Shown here piece after piece: positions 58,366-64,000 of a stretch of 64,000 bases of DNA (its first letter is position 1; each line of letters starts with the position of its first letter). Under the pieces are notes generated by a model. That model did no database searches and had not been told where the DNA came from. It saw only the letters and a program-made list of their open reading frames with translations. The DNA comes from a virus, in the IMG/VR virus record IMGVR_UViG_3300043256_000236, positions 58,945-122,944 of that record; one strand, given 5' to 3'. Position numbers and translations under genes: made by a program.

Positions 58366-58878
58366 TTATCCCACCTTTATTGTAAATTTATGTTTCATTT
58401 TATTAATAGCCCTTGTTTTAATACGATAAACTGTAGACGGCACAATGCCATGAGAAGAAGCGACCTCTCTGGTAGTCTTGTGCTCAAAAAATAACTCTGC
58501 AATAATGCTTGTCTCTTCTTCATTTAGACACGCCAAACATTCCTGTATGGTCATCCCAGAATCTAAATCCCCACAAAGTCCAGCAAAATTAGACATACGT
58601 TCATGAGATATGCTCTGTGCTCGTTTTGCTCTTAATTCCGCATCCCTCATGTGTCTGAATGTACCCAATAATCTAGAATACAAAAAGGTGATAAACGAAC
58701 CACCTCCACAGTAACATATCATACATTTCAAAAGTTCATCATCAGCACGAGCTTTTAACTCATCCGAATGAGCTGAATCTACCCCTACGGATGTGGATAA
58801 CTGTACAACTAATGGAGCATACTTGATTCTGGCTCGATGGAAATACTCCTTAGTAACACGACGATTTACTTGCAACAT
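58366..58878 (-). CDS. Second sigma-70-like factor
   Basis: 170 residues from ATG 58878 (TGATG overlap with clpP; ribosome site GGAG). Residues about 8-90 are region 2-like, helical with YFHRARIKYAPLVVQLS and FLYSRLLGTFRHMRDAELR; the C-terminus is a region 4-type helix-turn-helix, LNEEETSIIAELFFEHKTTREVA then HGIVPSTVYRIKTRAINKMK. This region 4 is clearer than in the factor at 23808. Two sigma-like genes in one phage suggest separate promoter classes. Confidence 0.6.
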   Translation of the reverse strand: MLQVNRRVTKEYFHRARIKYAPLVVQLSTSVGVDSAHSDELKARADDELLKCMICYCGGGSFITFLYSRLLGTFRHMRDAELRAKRAQSISHERMSNFAGLCGDLDSGMTIQECLACLNEEETSIIAELFFEHKTTREVASSHGIVPSTVYRIKTRAINKMKHKFTIKVG

Positions 58879-59510
58879 CAACGAGACTCCATATAAATCT
58901 TCCGTTCCATAGTCGGTGTCCATAACCCGTCTATAATTCCCATACGCGTAGCTGTCTTTGGGGACATCCACTTAGTTTCTTCCATCATAGATAGTAATTG
59001 TTTGTTTGTCAACTTAGTCCTCCTAGCCATTGCCTTCATTTTCTCTAAATAGTCGTCATTGACATATTTTATCATAGAGTTGTGCTTGTCCAGAGACTCC
59101 ATACCGCTTTGTATAATGACAGAATGCAACATCATAGATGAGTTGGGTGTTGCATATCTTTTACCCTTGGTTCCGAATATAGAAATTATAGCACCCATAG
59201 AATGGGCTTGCCCACGGACTATTGTGTAAACTGGGCCACGACACGACAACATCTGATCTATGATAGCATAACCAGAGGCCAAACAACCACCGGGACTATT
59301 AATATACATATATATTGGATCTTTAGTCAAAGAAAATAGCTGTAAATAATTACATATATTAACTGATGACATTTCATCAATCAAGCCCACTACCAAGATA
59401 CGACGAGTTCTCGTCAAAAATTCTTCAACGATAGGATCCACCTGTATTGGTATTGACATTTCTAGCCCGTCGCCACATTTACATACCCTGTGCTTTGGAT
59501 TAAATTGCAT
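58878..59510 (-). CDS. clpP: ClpP-like serine protease
   Basis: 210 residues, ribosome site GGAGGG. ClpP fold: YINSPGGCLASGYAIID, the catalytic Ser104 in GQAHSMGAI and His129 in SSMMLHS. The usual third-residue region (rDxWms-x-EA) reads EETKWMSPKTATRMGIID, so the Asp is not clearly conserved. In phages ClpP-like proteases often mature capsids, but here it lies beside a sigma-like gene and integrase and could be a regulatory protease. Its N-terminal CKCGDG is unusual for ClpP. Confidence 0.85.
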   Translation of the reverse strand: MQFNPKHRVCKCGDGLEMSIPIQVDPIVEEFLTRTRRILVVGLIDEMSSVNICNYLQLFSLTKDPIYMYINSPGGCLASGYAIIDQMLSCRGPVYTIVRGQAHSMGAIISIFGTKGKRYATPNSSMMLHSVIIQSGMESLDKHNSMIKYVNDDYLEKMKAMARRTKLTNKQLLSMMEETKWMSPKTATRMGIIDGLWTPTMERKIYMESR

Positions 59511-60384
59511 CTTTCCCTCCGAAAGGATGGCACTTCTTGTGTAAGATTTGTAGTCTATTAAAATCAGTTGTCAAATAGCTCTGAGTAGTAGCAAGATGCT
59601 CATGGCCTAGGAGTGTCTGAATACATTCAAGGTCCATGCCATTACGCATTAACGTTGTAGCGCAAGTTCTCCTTAACATATGAGGAGTCACGTGCTGAAC
59701 TCCAGCTCGGCGAGCAGACGACGTAAGCATGTCCGAAACAGCTCTTCGAGTAAGACGATTGCCATCTGTTTTGACGAACATTGCCTTTCGGGACGAGGCC
59801 CTTTCTAAATTAACGTAATCCTGAATCTTCTTAACACACTCTTCTGTAGTAGGAACGATCCTGTCTACACAACCTTTACCAGATACTCGCATCTCTCGCT
59901 TCTTTATATTAATATCCTGTAGATTAAGACTACACAGCTCTGATACTCTCAACCCGCTATGATACAGCGTCAATATAATAGCGACATTCCTGCGAACGTT
60001 AGATGTTCCATATGAGGGCATACTATTTTTAGCAAATGAAACAAGACTATCCACAACCTTAGATTCCACCGCATCTATAGTTCTCCTTTCCACGCGAATC
60101 GAATTCATAATAGACAGTAAGTTATCATCTAATAGACCAATACTAGTCAAGTGATGACACAAACAACGAATAGACATATATTTGCGACGTACGGTTGTAT
60201 CTATTAGGTTGCTCGATTGTAATCTTTGAATAAAATCTTCAATTAACTCAATAGTAATAGTTTGCTTATCAGCAAAGACCATAAATTCCGATACATCCCT
60301 AGTATAAGCTTCGATCGTTGCATCAGCCAGGCCAAGTTCCACCTTCATATACGTGTTAAACTTTTCCCACACTAAGATCGACAT
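59500..60384 (-). CDS. Tyrosine recombinase (XerC/D-like)
   Basis: 294 residues, ribosome site AAAGGA. N-terminal SAM-like domain, then catalytic Arg146 in YHSGLRVSEL, Lys170 in VSGKG, the His235-x-x-Arg238 pair in TPHMLRRTCATTLM, His261 in LGHEHLATTQSYL and Tyr270. All active-site residues are present. It could integrate a prophage or resolve dimers of a linear or circular genome. No attachment site was recognised nearby. Confidence 0.9.
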   Translation of the reverse strand: MSILVWEKFNTYMKVELGLADATIEAYTRDVSEFMVFADKQTITIELIEDFIQRLQSSNLIDTTVRRKYMSIRCLCHHLTSIGLLDDNLLSIMNSIRVERRTIDAVESKVVDSLVSFAKNSMPSYGTSNVRRNVAIILTLYHSGLRVSELCSLNLQDINIKKREMRVSGKGCVDRIVPTTEECVKKIQDYVNLERASSRKAMFVKTDGNRLTRRAVSDMLTSSARRAGVQHVTPHMLRRTCATTLMRNGMDLECIQTLLGHEHLATTQSYLTTDFNRLQILHKKCHPFGGKDAI

Positions 60385-60405
60385 TGCAGTCCTTTCATCG
60401 AGTTA

Positions 60406-60432
60406 TTATACGTCAAAAGGTATTGTTTGTTG
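60406..60432 (-). promoter_or_regulatory. Promoter-like conserved intergenic motif before the recombinase
   Basis: Reads TTATACGTCAAAAGGTATT then GTTTGTTG on the plus strand, a near copy of 24869-24895 before ssb. On the coding strand it ends GACGTATAATAA, with a good -10-like element 22 bases before the recombinase ATG. Confidence 0.45.
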
Positions 60433-60448
60433 CCAACATTTTCGTCTT

Positions 60449-61276
60449 TTATACTCTTTTATATTCAGATTCTACTCCGTTTGTTCCATCTTCAAGTGTG
60501 ACTATATTAAATCCGTGTGCAAAAAGTGGAGCTTTATCTTGTAGAATACGACACATTTTGACAGCTAATTTCCGTATCTCAACATCTGCAAACTTACTAC
60601 CTCTTAACTCTATAAAATGACGCACAGCTCTAGCATTCATAGTCACGAATATCTTAGTTTCAGTTGCGTTAGGGAGTACTGATCTCGCAGCTTGTCGAGC
60701 CTTTTTGCGGCGCTCTAACCCACTTTCGATATCCTTATACATATCCGATAACTTAGTTGTCAGATCTTCATATAGTTGACGGGATTTCTCACAATGTTCT
60801 ATCCATGTCCGATATGTATCTGGGTCAGACTTTGCTAACTCCTGAATTGCCGGAGGTACAACAAACGCGACACTCGATGAATCTACATACCTTTGACTTA
60901 ACTGTGAAAAAGATGCGATCCGATGACGAACCAATTCATGAGTCAGACTACGAGAAGCATTCCATATAATAAAATTGAAAACAGCATGTTCTATTGCCGC
61001 TCCATGACCTACTTCAATCAAATGCTTTATGTGTTCGTCATGAGTCCTACCCTTTGGTTTTTCGCCTTCTTTGGCCCATGATTGGTAACAATTCCTCCCG
61101 GCCATCTCTACCAACCATTCTCCATCTTTATCACCTAAAGAAATCATAGAATCAAGTTGATCTGTAAATTCTGGCCAAACATAATTATGATCATCTAAAA
61201 ATTCCTTAACTCCTTCAATTTCTATAATTACCTTTCCTACTAAAGCTATCTTTGGTTCTGTCACGAAATTATTCAT
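60449..61276 (-). CDS. thyX: Flavin-dependent thymidylate synthase
   Basis: 275 residues from ATG 61276 (AAGGAG ribosome site, ATGA overlap with the upstream stop); an upstream in-frame start would add 35 unusual residues. RHRIASFSQLSQRY is the ThyX signature. Also LVEMAGRNCYQSWAKEG and FVTMNARAVRHFIELRG. Makes dTMP from dUMP using methylenetetrahydrofolate and FAD; the dUMP can come from the dCMP deaminase at 44879. Confidence 0.95.
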   Translation of the reverse strand: MNNFVTEPKIALVGKVIIEIEGVKEFLDDHNYVWPEFTDQLDSMISLGDKDGEWLVEMAGRNCYQSWAKEGEKPKGRTHDEHIKHLIEVGHGAAIEHAVFNFIIWNASRSLTHELVRHRIASFSQLSQRYVDSSSVAFVVPPAIQELAKSDPDTYRTWIEHCEKSRQLYEDLTTKLSDMYKDIESGLERRKKARQAARSVLPNATETKIFVTMNARAVRHFIELRGSKFADVEIRKLAVKMCRILQDKAPLFAHGFNIVTLEDGTNGVESEYKRV

Positions 61277-61836
61277 ACCTTTTCTCCTTGTTTGACTATC
61301 ATCCAACAATTGCCGTCTACTACAGGTTTCAACCCATTCGATTGAGCAAAAGCATCGACGACACCACTGACTGATCCCCAAGTATAATCATGACCCCCTA
61401 GAATTCCTCCGCATTTAATCTTTGGCCACCACGCTTCTATATCCCTCTTAACATCTTTCGCAACATGGGAAGCATCTATGAAACAAAAATCAACACTTGT
61501 GTCGCGAAACATGGCGGAGGACTCAGCGCTGTCTTCTTTGTGAATATTAAATTGTCCCAACAGGTTCAATCTCTTCATATTCTCTTTGAAAACTTCCAAC
61601 ATATTTCTTGATCGTTGAGCTTTAGTAGCTGGATCACTAAGACAACCGCCAATACAATTATCTACCGCATGATACTCATTATTATTGCGGATACATATAG
61701 GGACCATCACCGCAGTGCTCTTACCTGCGAAAAAACCCAACTCTACCACGATGCCATTTGTTATCTTATTACATATAGCTGAAACGAACCTCGCATCATT
61801 GGGGGCGAACCATCCTTCAATTTGATCCCACCTCAT
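61273..61836 (-). CDS. SAM-dependent methyltransferase (Methyltransf_24-like)
   Basis: 187 residues, ribosome site GGAATG. IVVELGFFAGKSTAVMV is motif I; VDFCFIDASHVAKDVKRD the catalytic Asp region, and GGILGGHDYTWGSVSG the motif VI-like part. Resembles the TylF/cephalosporin-hydroxylase-type methyltransferases of sugar clusters. It lies apart from the sugar island, next to thyX. Confidence 0.75.
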   Translation of the reverse strand: MRWDQIEGWFAPNDARFVSAICNKITNGIVVELGFFAGKSTAVMVPICIRNNNEYHAVDNCIGGCLSDPATKAQRSRNMLEVFKENMKRLNLLGQFNIHKEDSAESSAMFRDTSVDFCFIDASHVAKDVKRDIEAWWPKIKCGGILGGHDYTWGSVSGVVDAFAQSNGLKPVVDGNCWMIVKQGEKV

Positions 61837-61837
61837 T

Positions 61838-62239
61838 CTACATTCCTTTCTTAATGGCTTTTTCTAAAGCCTTAATCATCGGCAACGCATTATGATTGTC
61901 AATGAATAAATAAAATGGTGAACCACTATAACAACAACGAGCTATACCAGCTTTAGTTAATGGGCATTTTTCACAATCGTCACGTAAACCACTAAAATGC
62001 TGGCACAATGCACAAGTCTTGTCAGTAAATTCAAAACACTTTACATCCTCCCCATCTTCCGCTCTTTGTATGTCTGAAGTATTCATCAAATCGGTACCGT
62101 CTAACGACACCTTATGTTTCTTTCTATTAACAGGTTTCAAGCCCAACCACTTTTTCAATGAATGCTTTAATGCATACCTTGCAGACACTTTATTAGCTGG
62201 TGTACTATAGAATTCCTTTTTCCACGATGACAGACTCAT
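61838..62239 (-). CDS. Cys-rich hypothetical protein
   Basis: 133 residues from ATG 62239, six bases after AAGGAG. C-terminal half holds CALCQHF, DCEKC, CCYSG, a cluster of cysteines that may bind zinc or an Fe-S centre. Not recognised. Confidence 0.5.
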   Translation of the reverse strand: MSLSSWKKEFYSTPANKVSARYALKHSLKKWLGLKPVNRKKHKVSLDGTDLMNTSDIQRAEDGEDVKCFEFTDKTCALCQHFSGLRDDCEKCPLTKAGIARCCYSGSPFYLFIDNHNALPMIKALEKAIKKGM

Positions 62240-62265
62240 TCCCATCTCCTTAAATAGTTCAACAT

Positions 62266-62541
62266 CTACCCCATCTTTTCATGACGTTCTTCTTCTTTTA
62301 TTCTACCTATCTCTCCTTCAACAAAAATATCTTCACTACAATGATTGGTAAAATCTTCACACTCATTACACAAATACATATTATAGATTTCATTGATACC
62401 TATAACTTTATGAATAGTGAACTCGCATCCGATAGGGAACGATATACAACAACCGAAACACTTATGGGGCTTCCTTGTCTTAGCAATATGGATTATTCTC
62501 AATGTATAACAATCTCTTGGTGATGTCTTAAGTTTTTTCAT
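62266..62541 (-). CDS. Small zinc-binding hypothetical protein
   Basis: 91 residues from ATG 62541 (AAGGAG ribosome site lying inside the end of the BrxL-like gene; a start at 62574 is unlikely). CFGCCISFPIGC and LCNECEDFTNHC make a two-knuckle zinc protein. Its start overlaps the BrxL-like coding region by 14 bases. Confidence 0.6.
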   Translation of the reverse strand: MKKLKTSPRDCYTLRIIHIAKTRKPHKCFGCCISFPIGCEFTIHKVIGINEIYNMYLCNECEDFTNHCSEDIFVEGEIGRIKEEERHEKMG

Positions 62542-63997
62542 GACACTCCTTAATCTTATAAGACAAATCAACACCCTTAAACTCTGCTGGTGCTATAATA
62601 GCCAATTGGTCGACAACACGACCCCGTAGATCAACCGCAACATCTAACACGGTCGTTAATTCCTGATTAGTAACAGTCTCCGGTGTTCTGTGAGGAAACA
62701 TCAGCTTCAACAGCCCAGACCCAATCCTGACTAACGATCGCTGGTTACGTTGAGACATGTTGCCAAAACAAACATTATCTAGAATAACTGGCGCATAATT
62801 CCGATTTCTCATTCTATGCATAATCTCACTTAAATAATCAGCCATGAAACCAACCGTCTTCGCAAGATTAGACTCCCGTATTTGTGGAATTCTCCATCCG
62901 GCTATAAACCCATGAATGCGGTCTAAAAACGCGCGATCTCTATTGACTGCTTGTGGTAGTGGTGCAAATAGGTTTCGATATCTAGCTGCTACTTCCTTTT
63001 TCTCTCTATCACAAGCAATGTTACCAGCGAAGACTAGAGAACATCCTGACGCAAATTCTGCAGTACCACGACTTATCCTGCCACTGTTCATATAGTCTTT
63101 GAGCATGTCGACAAGATCGCCTTGTCCAGACCATTTATTGCCACCATTATCGCTAGCAAATTCGTCGAACATAACAACATCCCTGTACCCAATTATTCCC
63201 AATTGACGACGTAATTTATCATAAAATAAAGAAGCAACAGTTGTTTTACCTCCAGATAAAACAAATCCATGAGAACTCAAAGACTGGTAATTGAATGTCT
63301 TACCCGTTTCAGGAGGACCAAGCTCGCATAGATTAATATTCGATTCTACAAAAGGAACCAAACGAACCATATATAACAATTTTTCATCATAAGAGAGATT
63401 ATCCGGGTCGAATCCCATACTAGTAATCATCAAATTCAACCATTCATCATCTGTAAATTGTTTTCGACGTTCAACCCATGTGTTCAAATCTATTCCCGTA
63501 ATCTGTATGGGCTTAAATTCTGTCACAATAAAAGGAAACAACTTGTTTCTTAAAACGAAAGAATTATCATATTCTATTTTGAAGACACCCCACGCGCCAG
63601 TCGTCAAAAGAACCTCCCCATACTCGGCTATGAGATACGGATCTATCCTGACATTCTGATTACCCAGAGCAGCTACGTCTACCCAATATTGGTCCCTACT
63701 CTCGTCGAACCGACACCTAATACGACCAATCAATATATGGCTACCACGCTCTCGTATATTACTCTTTACTAATTCTTTTTCATCAGAGTCCATAAAATGA
63801 TCATTAAGAAGATTCTCAATACTATCAAGTCCAGGCTTAGGATCTTTCGGATCTACCATTGATGAAATCAAATAGTCTACTACAAATGCTGGTAGCTTTC
63901 TAAATTGCTCATTCAAACAACCCAAACTCTTATCGACTATTACACCTTCTTCTGAAAAGACATCCACAATTTTTTGTTTTGTCTCTATTCCAGTCAT
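62528..63997 (-). CDS. brxL: BrxL-like AAA+ ATPase without Lon-type C-terminal domain
   Basis: 489 residues; the ATG at 63997 is three bases from the window edge, so the ribosome site is out of view. Long collinear match to the N-terminal region of BREX protein BrxL: FPFIVTEFKPIQITGID, LLYMVRLVPFVESNINLC, Walker A LGPPETGKT (227-234), VLSGGKTTVASLFYD, Walker B DVVMFDEFA (Asp278-Glu279), MLKDYMNSGRISRGTAEFAS, LVFAGNIA and LFAPLPQAV. The protein ends where BrxL continues into a Lon-like domain. BrxL is a DNA-associated ring ATPase of BREX phage defence; in a phage it might serve replication or counter-defence. Confidence 0.85.
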   Translation of the reverse strand: MTGIETKQKIVDVFSEEGVIVDKSLGCLNEQFRKLPAFVVDYLISSMVDPKDPKPGLDSIENLLNDHFMDSDEKELVKSNIRERGSHILIGRIRCRFDESRDQYWVDVAALGNQNVRIDPYLIAEYGEVLLTTGAWGVFKIEYDNSFVLRNKLFPFIVTEFKPIQITGIDLNTWVERRKQFTDDEWLNLMITSMGFDPDNLSYDEKLLYMVRLVPFVESNINLCELGPPETGKTFNYQSLSSHGFVLSGGKTTVASLFYDKLRRQLGIIGYRDVVMFDEFASDNGGNKWSGQGDLVDMLKDYMNSGRISRGTAEFASGCSLVFAGNIACDREKKEVAARYRNLFAPLPQAVNRDRAFLDRIHGFIAGWRIPQIRESNLAKTVGFMADYLSEIMHRMRNRNYAPVILDNVCFGNMSQRNQRSLVRIGSGLLKLMFPHRTPETVTNQELTTVLDVAVDLRGRVVDQLAIIAPAEFKGVDLSYKIKECHEKT

Positions 63998-64000
63998 TTT

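Noticed and set aside
62528-63997. A complete BREX system
   Set aside because: Only the BrxL-like gene is visible; no BrxA, BrxB, BrxC, PglX or PglZ pattern appears in the rest of the window.
1-64000. tRNA genes and CRISPR arrays
   Set aside because: No cloverleaf-like or regularly spaced direct repeats were noticed in the intergenic gaps, nearly all shorter than 100 bases.

Overview
The window is part of the genome of a long-tailed, double-stranded DNA bacteriophage (Caudoviricetes, probably siphovirus-like or myovirus-like) with a genome well above 64 kb. The evidence is a 1416-residue tape-measure protein followed by a run of virion genes, then a dense block of overlapping phage-style replication, nucleotide-metabolism and small hypothetical genes. 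No head or packaging genes are present; they are presumably to the left of base 1. A Gram-negative host is suggested, but not proved, by heptose-kinase-like and heptosyltransferase-like enzymes, a signal-peptide trypsin-like protease and a candidate lipoprotein. I cannot name a host or a phage genus. By eye the DNA is AT-rich. I saw no tRNA gene and no CRISPR array.

Layout. Bases 1-13231, plus strand: tail genes (end of a candidate tail-assembly chaperone with seven 7-residue repeats, tape measure, LamG-type protein with a repeat solenoid, three large virion proteins, and two paralogous virion proteins in tandem), closed by a hairpin terminator candidate at 13261-13305. Bases 13318-14693, plus strand: an HNH endonuclease, a small PD-(D/E)XK/Vsr-like nuclease and a one-TM coiled-coil protein. 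Everything from 14690 to the right edge is on the minus strand. It falls into: a Whirly-like protein and a candidate recombination protein (14690-16107); a sugar/methyl/sulfo-modification island (16079-23824 and 26812-36868), interrupted by a sigma-like factor, SSB and the C-terminal half of DNA polymerase III alpha; the core replisome (36853-46451: N-terminal half of polymerase III alpha, Cas4-like nuclease, dNTP diphosphohydrolase, primase, DnaB helicase, dCMP deaminase, RecA); a block of small zinc-ribbon and hypothetical genes (46444-51389) with RNase H and a second Cas4-like nuclease; a metallophosphoesterase, a class II-type ribonucleotide reductase carrying an intein, and an HD hydrolase (51910-56671); a protease/lipoprotein/second sigma-like factor/ClpP/tyrosine-recombinase/ThyX block (56672-61276); and, at the right edge, a BrxL-like AAA+ ATPase.

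How the genes fit together. The phage carries its own fork (helicase, primase, split Pol III alpha, SSB, RecA) and deoxynucleotide supply (RNR, ThyX, dCMP deaminase, dATP/dGTP diphosphohydrolase-like). The modification island has about a dozen glycosyltransferase-like proteins, several methyltransferases, a heptose-7-phosphate-kinase-like enzyme, a sulfotransferase and a radical-SAM/methyltransferase fusion. It may build or edit a surface glycan or decorate phage components.

Most notable: (1) a BrxL homologue, the AAA+ protein of BREX defence systems, without the Lon-like C-terminal domain and with no other BREX gene in view; (2) an intein in a glycosyltransferase, an unusual host gene for an intein; (3) DNA polymerase III alpha split into two genes at the palm/fingers junction, the halves about 10 kb apart with a glycan cassette between them; (4) an RNR intein interrupting the catalytic NPCGE cysteine; (5) a FmdB-type zinc-ribbon gene that appears to start at ATT; (6) a Whirly-like single-strand-binding candidate; (7) two divergent sigma-factor-like genes with two families of promoter-like intergenic motifs.
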